DNA from: Scleroderma bovista
Taxonomy: Eukaryota > Basidiomycota > Agaricomycetes > Boletales > Sclerodermataceae
Direction: 5' to 3'
NCBI GenBank assembly: GCA_037178675.1
Contig: JAYMGJ010000591.1
Span: 1-41,876 of the forward strand
Length of the DNA: 41,876 bases
The stretch's first letter is position 1. Each line of letters starts with the position of its first letter. The translations under genes and the position numbers were made by a program. Shown here one piece after another: positions 31,905 to 41,078 of this stretch. The notes beneath the pieces are model-generated. The model had not been told where the DNA came from, searched no databases, and saw nothing but the letters and a program-made list of their open reading frames with translations.

Positions 31905-32443
31905 TAAGGTGTTTACTTGTCACCGTATATACTCACCTTAGTTTCATTACTATATAAACTACCGTACTCCGGCCTAGTAGTCCTTAGATCAAATCTCGAC
32001 TAAGATACTCCCCACTCTGTACTACCCACCATGCTCTCCTAATCCCATCTTGTTCTCCTGAACTCCAGCCAACTCCGGCCTCCGTCCTATCTCGTCCCCT
32101 TGGTCCTATGTCCGATCCTAGCAAGTCTCCTACTTGCACGAGGGCAAAAGCCACCTCTGTCCCAGACTCGACGCTAGACCTCTCAGGACTTGTCCCACCT
32201 CTGGGATGTCCTTCGTCCGGACAAACTGCGCTTTACTCCGGTCCACTTTCCCGCGGTCCGGACTAACTCTGCAAAACCCGGACTTACTTCCAGTGCTCCT
32301 CCAGCGCCCGGACTTCGTCCGTATGACCCGGACTTGACTCTCTGCACTAAGTAGCACATACTAGTGTCAGGACTTACCTCCTCATTAGTTCCCTGCACCC
32401 CTGGACCTCCTAGTAAGATCGCTGAGGAGAACCGGTCTTGACA
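31905..32443 (+). mobile_element. LTR copy B, family T (5' end lost at the Tc1/mariner junction)
   Basis: Strongly similar to 13215-13766 and 32963-33452, ending GAGAACCGGTCTTGACA. CTATATAAAC near 31950 is a likely TATA box. It starts abruptly at the TA beside the transposon. Confidence 0.8.
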
Positions 32444-32962
32444 TCCGGCCAGAGTTGGTGACCGCTTGGATTCAACGACTAAGGACAACAAGCGTTGATC
32501 CCTTGCGTAGGTTCTGGTCAAGAAGATAGAGACAGAGACGGGCAGAGACTGGAGTAGTGACTAAGTTGATTTCAGACTGAGGAGTACAGGATAAACTACA
32601 GAGTACTTATACTAAGTAAGAACTAGGGTCGAGTATATACGGTGACAAGTAAACAGCCTAAAAGGCGGACAAGGGACAACTGGAGAAAGTACTAGGTCAG
32701 GTCCGATGAAAATAAAGTCAGGTCCAGTGAAAATAACACAAGGCATGGGATATATCGAGTTCATGGAGAACTCACGTCAAGGCAGGGTAAACGGCAAGGT
32801 GTGGTAACGAGCGAATAGAGGATAGTCCAAGGGTTGTACTTAACGGAGGCATATCTGCGCAAGCGTGACCGGAGTAAGTGTTGAGCGACCGGAGTTGAGC
32901 TGTGGAGCTGCGATGCGACCGGAGTGACCGGATAAGACCCGGAGTTGGGCATGGTCGTAACA
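32444..32962 (-). mobile_element. LTR-like sequence D in reverse orientation
   Basis: On the minus strand it begins TGTTACGACCATGCCC and has GCTGTTTACTTGTCACCGTATATACTC inside (reverse of 32630-32656), shared with family T, plus CTCCGG-rich blocks. It separates copies B and C. No perfect flanking duplication is seen, so the cluster was probably shaped by recombination. Confidence 0.6.
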
Positions 32963-33452
32963 TCTAGTCTCTTTACTATATAAACTACCGTACTCCGGCC
33001 TAGTAGATTCTTAGATCAAATCTCGACTAAGATACTCCCCACTCTGTACTACCCACCATGCTCTCCTAATCCCATCATGTTCTCCTGAACTCCGGCCAAC
33101 TCCGGCCTCCGTCCTATCTCGTCCCCTTGGTCCTATGTCCGATCCTAGCAAGTCTCCTACTTGCACGAGGGCAAAAGCCACCTCTGTCCCAGACTCAACG
33201 CTAGACCTCTCAGGACTTATCCCACCTCTGGGATGTCCTTCGCTCCGGACAAGCTGCGCTCAACTCCGGACCACTTTCCCGCGGTCCGGACTTACTCCGC
33301 AAAAACCCGGACTTACTCCCTGTGCTCCTCTAGTGCCCGGACTTGACTCTCCACACTAACTAGCACCTACTAGTGTCTGGACTTACCTCCTCATTAGTTC
33401 CCTGCACCTCTGGACCTCCTAGTAAGATCGTTGAGGAGAACCGGTCTTGACA
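32963..33452 (+). mobile_element. LTR copy C, family T (5' truncated)
   Basis: Starts inside the family at TCTAGTCTCTTTACTATATAAAC and runs to GAGAACCGGTCTTGACA. It is very close to copy B. It abuts, and probably truncated, the SPT5-like gene to its right. Confidence 0.8.
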
Positions 33453-34619
33453 ATAATGTCGCGGGCGATATTGTGGAAGTGGCCAGGGGGAAATGGCACC
33501 GTTGCCAGGGAGTAGTGAACACGGTAGATTTCACTAAAGCTCTCATTGAGATGGTCTGTTCGGCAGATGGAAAATGGGTAAGTTACTCCTTTTCTTCTCT
33601 CATTCTCATTCATCTATTAATTTTTTGGCCTAGATCATTATCCCTATCACATTGTGCCGCAAGATCAAGGAACGTTCCGACTCCGAGCTATCGAGCTTCG
33701 TTGGTCGTGATGTCTGGGTTATAAGTGGTGACAAAAAGGGTGCCCGCACAACGCTGCATTCTATCGGCAGGACGACCAGTTCAGTTGCATTATTCGGCCA
33801 TCAATTGATCCAGCTGAAGAACAACCAGATTGCGACACTGTCAGTTTCTTTTTCTTTCAATGTTGGCACCTCTAATACCCATCGCAGAACCGGTTTGTTA
33901 CTAGATGGCAAAACACTACCTGCACAATTGTTGCGGGGACTGATGTCCCTCCACAGCCGGTCATTTAAGATGACACCTGTTCCCCATCGTACTGCCATGC
34001 CCCCACCTAGCCCAGCCCCTTCAGATGCACCGCTCGAAGCACCATGGGTAATAGATCCCAACAACATCACCGCCCCACCAGAGGGGCTCCCCAATGATGT
34101 CACCCAATCCTCCACTTCAAATGAAAACGATACCCTTGATTATGGTATGTTTTTACCTTATTGGAATATTCCAGTTTACTAAAGATCTACATAGGCAATG
34201 TACCATGGCTTTTCCAAGACAATTTTTGCGATTTCACGTCTGTACACCTGGGCTTCAATGTTAGTCTTCAGTTCACTCAGGCGTCATTGGGTAATTGTGT
34301 TGTACGGACTGTATGTCCCGATCGATTTTGTGGTAAAGATGGTCATGCACCTCCTGGTTCTGTCTGTGTTACAGTGACAGGACATAATAGAGGGGCAGGC
34401 ATTCAACATCTAATGATCCCTGGTCACTATCTTACACCAGCAAATCCTTCTGGGAAATGACAGTTGTGTTTAGTGTTGAAGGGAGCCAAAGCAGGGAATA
34501 TAGTACATATAAAGGAGTGTTGCAGGAAAACAGCACAGGTCATTACAGAGGAAGGTGAAAATTTCCCTTTTTCTGATATTTGTGCCGCCTTTGAGTTCAA
34601 TAAAAATATTGTAGTCTAG
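33453..34619 (+). pseudogene. SPT5/KOW-like repeated family gene, 5' truncated
   Basis: Exons 33453-33577, 33634-33839, 33888-34144, 34195-34619 (introns 56, 48, 50 bp; phases agree), ending at TAG 34617-34619. It has KOW-type motifs: G-D-I-V-E-V-A-R-G-K-W, V-W-V-I-S-G-D-K-K-G-A-R-T-T-L, then V-A-L-F-G-H-Q-L; an S/P/T-rich linker; N-V-P-W-L-F and C-P-D-R-F-C-G-K-D-G-H-A-P-P-G; and a final L-C-L-V-L-K-G-A-K-A-G-N-I-V-H-I-K-E KOW-like repeat. Mushroom genomes have many SPT5-derived genes of this layout. Damage: the N-terminus is replaced by LTR C, and TGA at 34458-34460 precedes Q-L-C-L-V. SPT5 itself is an RNA polymerase II elongation factor; function here is unknown. Confidence 0.75.
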
Positions 34620-35098
34620 TGGTTACCGACTGTATATCATCATATCACGGAATCGAGATCAGTGTCTAACATAGAATTTTAATCTACAAAGACAATACTG
34701 TGGTTGCCAAATAAGCTTTATTCTATTGTTGTGCAATTAATTCCTCCTGTAGGCCTTGGAGAAACTCAGACCCCTGTTCATCCAAGAGTGCCACTTCCAG
34801 GGAAGTGGTCATGTTTTCATTCCATACGGCGATGATTAACGGGCTTATAAACAGGCATTTATTGATTTACAGGTGATTTCAACTTTCTTTTAATCACACG
34901 ATTTTTCATGTTGCAACGACCAACGTAAAGGTTTATTGTCGGGCGATGTTTATTGTTGGGCGACATTGGACGAGGGGCTCCGATGGGAGCGTCGGACAAT
35001 CTAATCTACTCCAAATCCTAGTTGTAGGATTATTGCTGACTGAAGCATATTTAAAGAGGATCAGCAATAGCCCCATCTAGTCACCTCATCCATAAATA
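34620..35098. other. intergenic, promoter side of the F-box-like gene
   Basis: No gene recognised. CATATTTAAAG near 35046-35056, about 50 bp before the ATG at 35104, could be its TATA box. Two GGGCGA(T/C) words with TTTATTGT occur near 34930-34965. Confidence 0.35.
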
Positions 35099-35103
35099 AT
35101 GTC

Positions 35104-35801
35104 ATGGGCCATGTACAAAGTCGGTTTCCTAGGGTGCTGGTCACCCCACATAGTGACGATTTAGTGCAGGTAAGAGGTGTTCTGGACATAATCGAGTGTG
35201 CGACTAATAAATCATCCAGACACTTCCTCTGAAGCGCAAGGTGTACGAGAGCCAGGATTTAGATTTTCTCCCCCCTGCAAAGGTTGCTCGCGTTCTCTCG
35301 GAGGTGAGTACGGTGTCGTGGCTTAGGGACCCCCTACCGAACAATCATCCAGAAACCCTCTTTTAAGCTGTGCAAGGGCCAGGAGGCTCTGTTTCCCTCT
35401 GCAGATATTGTATCCCCTCTGGTGTGCGAGGATCGGGATTTGGATCCCGCCCCCCCTGAAAAAGTCACTCATGTCATCTTGAAGGTGATTATGGTGTCCT
35501 CGTTGTACAATCACAACCACTAATTTAGCTGGAAGGTTGACAATTTTGCGAATCCTTCACTGTCCAGAAGGCTTGAGTGCTTCATCCTGCGGCTCCCCAA
35601 TGAACTTTTGAATCTCATCGCTGCCCTTCTTCCCTGGCACTCCCTTCTGGTGCTGACTCAGGTGTGCAAGCTATTCACAGAGATTGCTGCGCCACATTAT
35701 TTCGCCCTCCTTGAATTCTCAACTCCTCAAGACGATTCTCTGACCCTAGACACCAAAGGTTGTGAAGCATTATTGGTATGGCGGCGGATGGATGCATTTG
35801 T
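35104..35801 (+). pseudogene. F-box-like gene, N-terminal part, truncated by E2
   Basis: Likely exons 35104-35169, 35220-35303, 35353-35484, and 35529 onward; introns of 50, 49 and 44 bp. The last exon has L-P-N-E-L-L-N-L-I-A-A-L-L, then V-L-T-Q-V-C-K-L-F-T-E-I-A-A-P, the F-box pattern that binds SKP1 in SCF ubiquitin ligases. The phase of the last junction does not agree with this frame, so a 1-2 nt indel or another splice site is needed. Exons 2 and 3 look duplicated. The gene is cut at about 35801 where element E2 begins; the substrate-binding C-terminal part is missing. Confidence 0.6.
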
Positions 35802-37118
35802 TGTCCCAAAGCGGGAGCAACAGGGAAGCAAGGGGACAGTTCCTGCTTCAAGAATGCGATGGACAGTGATGGGATAGAGTGGACAGTGATGCTAGACTGC
35901 GCTTCAGCCTAGAGAAATGATCAGATACAAGATATATCTGATAAACAGCAATATAGGAGCTTTAGGCCAGCACTGAGTGACCTACAAGTCCAAAGACAGA
36001 GATAGAGCTTATAGACAGTGAGGGAGAGTGAATGTGGTTGCTTTATTGAGGGGGAAGCAGACACTTCCTTGCAGCCTTTGGCTGCTGGTTTATATACAGG
36101 AGGGGCTGTGGCCCTGTAAGCACAAATGACTAAGTGCTTGGTAAGAGATTGGTAAGAAATTGGTAAGCGATTGATAAGCAGTGTAATCAGGCTGAGTCAT
36201 CGATGGGGAGAGCCTGAACAAGCTGCTGAGCCAAGGGAAAGAGCAAAAACATAGGTAAAAAGGGGTGTATAACCAAGAATATGGAAAAATCATTGCATGG
36301 GGCCCAAAAGAGAGGGGGGAAAGCATGGGATGAGTAGATCGAAGCTAAATGAGCATATGCGATGACATAATGCATATGAATCATAGGGGCATGAGTCATG
36401 AATTGATAAGCAGCATGATAAGCATGATTTGAAGGATGATTGGTAAGTGATTGGTAAGGGGAGTAATGGGGATTAGTAATGCCAAGAGGGGATGAATAAT
36501 GCGCAGCAGAGTGAGTCAGAGTGAGCCAGAGTGACTCTGTGTGACTCAAAAAGAAGGGAAGCACAACCTATGATTTATTGAACTTTAGATCTGGAGATGA
36601 GCTTCTGAAGCAGTGCCACTGATGGGAGTGGCTGGGGGATAATAAAAGAATTGATCCGACCAGAAGAGCAGTGTCAGGGGGCCTGGAATGACAAGTAGAG
36701 TCACAGCTGGTCACAGAGTGTCACAAATCCCTTGGATTGAGCTTCTGTAGAGCAAAAATGCGAAATTTGGTGCTCCCGAAGTGCAGTCTTCCCTTGAGTA
36801 GTAAGGGGAAGGTTCTGTACTCTATTAGGGCTCCTAAGAAGGGTTCTAGAGCACTGTTTCATTCATGTTTGTTGCGGGATAGCAGGGAAGTGAAACGTGA
36901 ATAGCGGATTCGACATGTCCAGGGAAGCGAGATGAATGATAGAGGGAGATGGATGTGACAGAACTCTGGGATGAAAGGACCATATGCAGAGGACTCAGGA
37001 GACACAGAGACGACCAGGTATGAATTTTCAAGTCTAACAATAGACTTGAGATGACCAAAGTACGTGCACGACGCAGGACTGACAAGGAGAACATGCTGAC
37101 CAAGAACGAGAACACCAG
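35802..37118 (-). mobile_element. E2: second copy of the E1-type element, minus strand
   Basis: Reverse complement of 36890-37118 encodes the same ORF end as E1 (V-L-G-Q-H-V-L-L-V-S-P-A-S ... H-L-P-L-S-F-I-S-L-P-W). The tail 36100-36480 has CTTACCAATC-type repeats, then TATATAAACC (near 36090) and AATAAA (near 36035), as in an LTR U3-R. The left end TGTCCCAAAG (35802) is a candidate terminus. The right end stops inside the ORF and joins Ca2+-ATPase coding sequence. Confidence 0.55.
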
Positions 37119-38399
37119 TTTAAGGCACTGAATGAGAAAAAGGAAGAACACGGCATCAAGGTTATCCATAATGGGGTGGAGCACATCATCGATGTCAAGG
37201 TACGTCCACCAAGATCCATCGCTTCCCCATTATTCACTGAACACCTATATAGGAAGTCGTCGTGGGTGATATCGCGCTTCTGGAACCTGGAGAAATCATC
37301 CCCTGCGATGGAATATTCTTATCTGGCCACAATGTGAAATGTGACGAGTCGGCTGCCACCAGTGAAACTGACGCCATCAAGAAAGTGCCTTACTCGTATT
37401 GCATCGAACAGAGGAACGTGCAGTCGCCGCAAAAAGAGGGTCCTAGCATGAGCCACACGGACTGTTTCATCGTCAGCGGTAGTAAGGTTTTAGAAGGCGT
37501 TGGCCGCTACATCGTCGTCGCAGTGGGCACAAAGAGCTTCAATGGACGGATCATGATGGGTACGTTCTTCCAACGTTCTCTCCTTGTTATGCCCGGTAAA
37601 TCTCAAGCTGGGTCTAGCTTTGCATACAGATACGGAGAATACCCCTCTTCAGCTCAAACTGAACATTCTTGGGGAATTTATTGCCAAAGTTGGAAGTGTA
37701 GCAGGCATAGTCCTCTTTACTGCGCTCATGATAAGATTCTTTGTTCAACTTGGCACGGGAGATCCCCCTCGGTGAGTCAGTCCCCGTTTGACATCAGGGT
37801 CCCCTGCTCTGACATCACCTCTCCTTTTTTTTCATTGAAGGAATGCCAACCAGAATGGCATGACATTTGTACAGATCTTTATCATTTCGGTAACACTCGT
37901 GGTCGTCGCTGTTCCTGAAGGTAAGTCTTGATTCGGTGTTGAGGCGCTTCCCCCACTCATAGCAAATATAGGTCTTCCCCTTGCTGTGACGCTGGCACTT
38001 GCGTTTGCGACTAAGTGTATGACCAAGGAGAATATTCTTGTCCGCGTCCTTGGCTCGTGTGAAACAATGGCGAACGCGTCTGTTATCTGCACCGACAAGA
38101 CCGGCACACTCACAGAGAACACGATGTCCGTTGTCGCTGGCTCCATCGGCGTCCATGCCAAATTTGTCCGCTGTCTTGAACAGAACCAATCTCGTACAAA
38201 TGCAGCAGATGATGGCAGTTCACGAAGGAGCCACGACTCCAACATGAGGCCCAGGGATGACTTCTCGATTGACCTCAGCGAGAAGCAACTCGTTTTGAAA
38301 GCTGCGCGCCTATGGCGAGATTGTTGGCATCACCCCTGATGGCACGAACAACGACCGCACTCAAGTCTGCCCATGTCGGCTTTTTCATGGGCATCGCTG
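37119..38399 (+). pseudogene. plasma-membrane-type Ca2+ P-type ATPase, internally deleted fragment
   Basis: Exons 37119-37199, 37253-37559, 37618-37771, 37841-37920, 37972 onward (introns 53, 58, 69, 51 bp). The order of P2B ATPase motifs is kept: D-V-K-E-V-V-V-G-D-I-A-L-L-E-P-G-E, actuator region, membrane segments (V-G-S-V-A-G-I-V-L-F-T-A-L-M-I; F-I-I-S-V-T-L-V-V-V-A-V-P-E-G), then D-K-T-G-T-L-T with the phosphorylated Asp at 38094-38096. The actuator T-G-E-S loop reads T-S-E-T. After about 38285 the nucleotide-binding domain is missing; sequence jumps to a damaged hinge motif ([10 protein letters not shown]) and, in another frame, A-L-K-S-A-H-V-G-F-F-M-G-I-A-G. The N-terminus is also missing. 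Not functional. Confidence 0.85.
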
Positions 38400-38525
38400 G
38401 CTGTTACAGAAGACATTGGCAGGCAACTTGTCACCACCGGTGGCCGTATGACTCCAAAACAGTCTGAAATTGCCATTGATGCTGTGACGACTGAGGAGAT
38501 CAAGCGACTCAGAATACAAACATCG
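38400..38525 (+). pseudogene. mitochondrial-processing-peptidase beta-like (M16) fragment
   Basis: 42 codons: A-V-T-E-D-I-G-R-Q-L-V-T-T-G, R-M-T-P, A-I-D-A-V-T-T-E-E-I-K-R-L. This is the pattern of the C-terminal half of MPP-beta/M16 peptidases (E-D-I-G-R-Q-x-V-T-T-G). It ends at a GTAAAT donor-like site. It lies directly behind the ATPase hinge motif with no spacer, so two unrelated gene fragments are fused here. The short length limits certainty. Confidence 0.55.
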
Positions 38526-38559
38526 GTAAATATGTACCTCGTGGTATTGTCATGGTTAC

Positions 38560-38567
38560 TATATAAG
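38560..38567 (+). promoter_or_regulatory. candidate TATA box of the BTB gene
   Basis: TATATAAG lies 36 bp upstream of the ATG at 38603. If used, the 5' leader would be very short. Confidence 0.4.
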
Positions 38568-38602
38568 AAAAATCTACATTTCCATCCTTTCGTCGTACAT
38601 TC

Positions 38603-39124
38603 ATGTCTGTACCTCCTAAGTGCACTGTTACCCGCCACCTCCGCTTCTACTATCCAAATGGCTCAATTATTTTCCGGGTTGAGGATACACTGTACAAACT
38701 TGTCTGTGATACATTGGAGCAGGATTCCGAACTCTTCCGTGACATGTTCAGTTTGGATGTGCACTGTGTTGGCCCACGGAGGACAGAGGGAACAACTGAT
38801 GAGGACCCAATTATACTGCCTTTGACCATGGAACAATTTGATTTGTACCTTGAAGTGAGCGCTGGCCAGTAAGTCCTCTTGTAACTCAACTATTGAACTC
38901 TAAATTAAGCCATTCGTACTAGCATCCATCCCTTTTATACGCTTCCAGACATCCGCAACTTGCTCGAGTTCACTGACAAGTTCCGATGCTCTTCTGAGCT
39001 CTGTCAGTTTGTCCCCAATCGCGTCAAAGAGAATTTATGCTATGTCTCTCTGGTTGACCTCATCCAATTTGGGAAAAACTATCTTGTTCCAGAGCTTGTG
39101 GACATTGGGGTTGACCGTCTTTAA
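38603..39124 (+). CDS. small BTB/POZ domain protein
   Basis: Exons 38603-38868 and 38923-39124 (54-bp intron; GT-AG, phase 2), 155 aa, ATG to TAA, no damage. The BTB pattern of Agaricomycete proteins is clear: R-F-Y-Y-P-N-G-S-I-I-F-R-V-E-D-T-L-Y-K-L, then S-E-L-F-R-D-M-F-S-L, a short acidic insert (T-E-G-T-T-D-E-D-P-I-I-L-P), E-Q-F-D-L-Y-L-E, and a helical C-terminus (I-R-N-L-L-E-F-T-D-K-F, L-V-P-E-L-V-D-I-G-V-D). BTB domains mediate dimerisation and cullin-3 binding; many short members in mushrooms lack other domains, and most are longer (about 200-330 aa), so this one may be truncated or minimal. The CTTCCAG at 38944-38950 is a second possible acceptor but breaks the frame. Confidence 0.75.
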
Positions 39125-39299
39125 AAACATGTACGGCAGTAATTAGTTAGCCATCTTTCAAGAAATTTTGATTTGTTTTTATTCAATTTTGTACAATCAG
39201 TGCAGTAAGACCACTAGTAAGTACTGTAAATCTGATGCATTGGTTGCACAGCAGAATACCTCTCCCTAATTTTTATATTCCAGCAGGGAAGATAACATG

Positions 39300-39432
39300 A
39301 CGGGGCAATGAAAACCAGGGCAATGAAAAACGCAGCGGGAAGGATGAAAAAACGTGGCGGGGATGATGAAAAACGCGGCAGGAAAGATGAAAAACACAGC
39401 AGGAAAGATGAAAAACACGGCGGGAAAAACAG
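39300..39432 (+). repeat. minisatellite, ~20-21 bp unit GCGGGAAAGATGAAAAACAC
   Basis: Six to seven imperfect units rich in GATGAAAAACRC, GCGGGAAGGATG and AGGGCAATG. Non-coding. Confidence 0.75.
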
Positions 39433-39487
39433 GCAGTGTGGAAAAATAAATGTGCAGATTTTGCGTCATAATTTACGACTTCATCAC

Positions 39488-39945
39488 ACCTCACCTACAG
39501 CCACCACCGACCACCATCCACCACCAGCGTCATCAACGCGACCACCACCATCAATGACACCGGCCACCACCAGCATCGTGGACGCGACCACCACCACCAG
39601 CATTGTCAACCAGACAACAACAATGACGATGACGACGGTACCGACCACGACCACGACATGCATCGACAACGCGGCCACCATCCCACCACCAGCATTGTTG
39701 TCGCAACCCAACGATGATGACAGCCACCACCGCCCAATGCGTCGATGACGTGTACACCAACGACAATCCCACCACCTGCATCGACGATGCAGCAATCACC
39801 ACCAGCAACGTCGACGGCGATGATGTGACGACCCCCATCCCCAGTGTTGTCCGACGACGACGATGCCCTCCACCCCCCAGCAACAGCGACGCCGACCACC
39901 ACGCCAGCCCCACCAGTGCAGCGTCGACGATCATCACCCCCGCCG
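39488..39945 (+). repeat. imperfect trinucleotide-rich region (CAC/ACC/GAC)
   Basis: About 450 bp dominated by ACC, CAC, GAC and ACG triplets (for example CCACCACCAGCATYGT and ACAATGACGATGACGACG). Long open frames on both strands follow from the triplet bias and encode only simple T/P/H or V/G-rich sequence. Confidence 0.7.
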
Positions 39946-39949
39946 TACG

Positions 39950-40340
39950 AATATACTATTTAGATATTTGTATTGTATTTGTAGTACTAGTTCAAATAAA
40001 CCTTTTCTTTTTATTACTCTACTGGATACAATGGAGTGACTAGGAATAGCTGTCGGGCTGGACCAGACTGGTGTGGAGTTGGACAGACTGGGCGCTCAGC
40101 TAAGCGCTGTCAAGTGCTGTCAGCTTGGCTAACCATTAGGGTTGGTTTGCTGATGCAGCACCTAAAACAGGAATATTCTACAAGTTGTTAAGATATCATG
40201 TGGTGATTGCTGGCCACAGCATTACAGGTGAAGGTTATATCATGCAGATGGGACTACTTGGATATAGGTCAGAGGCTAGATGGTGGGCATTGAGGATCAA
40301 AAGGGAATTCCATTAAATGCTTTAACTAATTGCAAATCAT
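39950..40340. other. no gene recognised
   Basis: AT-rich start, then a short GTCAAGTGCTGTCAGCTTGGCT-like repetition around 40090-40130. Nothing else is seen. Confidence 0.3.
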
Positions 40341-40344
40341 CTAG

Positions 40345-40490
40345 AGGGTACATTTAGAGCAAATCAATGGGGTCCCTCTTTTGCACATCAGCTGAGGGTA
40401 CATTTATTATAAACTTCTTTTGCAAAGGTAGGGGTACATTTGGAACAAATCAATGGACTCCATCTTTGCACATCTAGGGGGTACATTTTG
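40345..40490 (+). repeat. short tandem repeat, ~50-70 bp unit
   Basis: Three to four copies of AGGGTACATTT followed by GGAACAAATCAATGG and TTTGCACATC at about 40345, 40394, 40432 and 40477. Confidence 0.6.
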
Positions 40491-40614
40491 CTGGTCTAGC
40501 AGTGATCTAGCACTAATGGACCTTTCCAACTACCCCTTAGGATGGTTGCTCATTTGAATTTATTAGCTGAAAAATGTTAGATTATAATTGAAAACCAGCA
40601 ACTTACACATGCGG

Positions 40615-40889
40615 TGTAGAGACAGTCCTATCTCTGGGTGTGTAGATTGGTAGTACTGATACTGGACTCTTACCTTAGCTATGTAGGCTTGTACTTAGCT
40701 TACTAAGCAAATATCCTTCTCTTCAGTGTATATCTTTGAGCTCAGTCCTGGAGTGACTGAACCACCCTTCCACTCTCTAGTTTCTTAGTCTCCTTAGTCC
40801 TTGAGAGCCTTGCCAGACCTCCAGAAGTCCCTGGGTCGAATGCACCTCATCTGAGGGAGCAGCCACCCAAACACATTGTTATCTTTTCA
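40615..40889 (-). mobile_element. solo LTR, family L, copy 3
   Basis: 275 bp; reverse orientation relative to copies at 4893 and 6218 (minus strand starts TGAAAAGATAACAATGTG, ends CTCTACA). Flanked by perfect 4-bp duplications GCGG at 40611-40614 and 40890-40893. It lies at the end of a coding exon, next to a splice-donor-like GTAAGT on the other side. Confidence 0.85.
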
Positions 40890-41078
40890 GCGGTTCCTCT
40901 GAATGATATCCATAATGAGTTTTTGCAGTGTAACATAATCATGTTCATGTTCCTGAAGCACCTGCCGAAGATCCTGAAAAACATTGGCTTGTGTTCCAGA
41001 GTCCTCATACTGCTTCACAGAAAGAGCAATAACATCCTGAGAATTGCCTCTTCCATGTAAACAGAAGTAGGAGTACTC
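40890..41078 (-). pseudogene. coding remnant between gypsy-3 LTR and solo LTR
   Basis: About 62 codons: E-Y-S-Y-F-C-L-H-G-R-G-N, Q-Y-E-D-S-G-T-Q-A-N-V-F-Q-D-L-R-Q-V-L, L-I-M-D-I-I-Q-R-N-R. Charged, probably helical. It begins at the gypsy-3 LTR and ends at solo LTR copy 3. Joining across the solo LTR (minus one GCGG) gives R-N-R-M-C and then GTAAGT, so the LTR entered the last codons of an exon. The family is not identified. Confidence 0.45.

Noticed and set aside
293..34460. TGA reassignment or selenocysteine/readthrough decoding to explain the many TGA codons
   Set aside because: The intact BTB and gag genes use normal stops, and the TGA-bearing genes also carry frameshifts, deletions or insertions; CpG decay is simpler.
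39484..39937. Long open frames on the minus strand (V/G-rich) and plus strand (T/P-rich)
   Set aside because: Pure consequence of triplet-biased sequence, with no recognisable domain.
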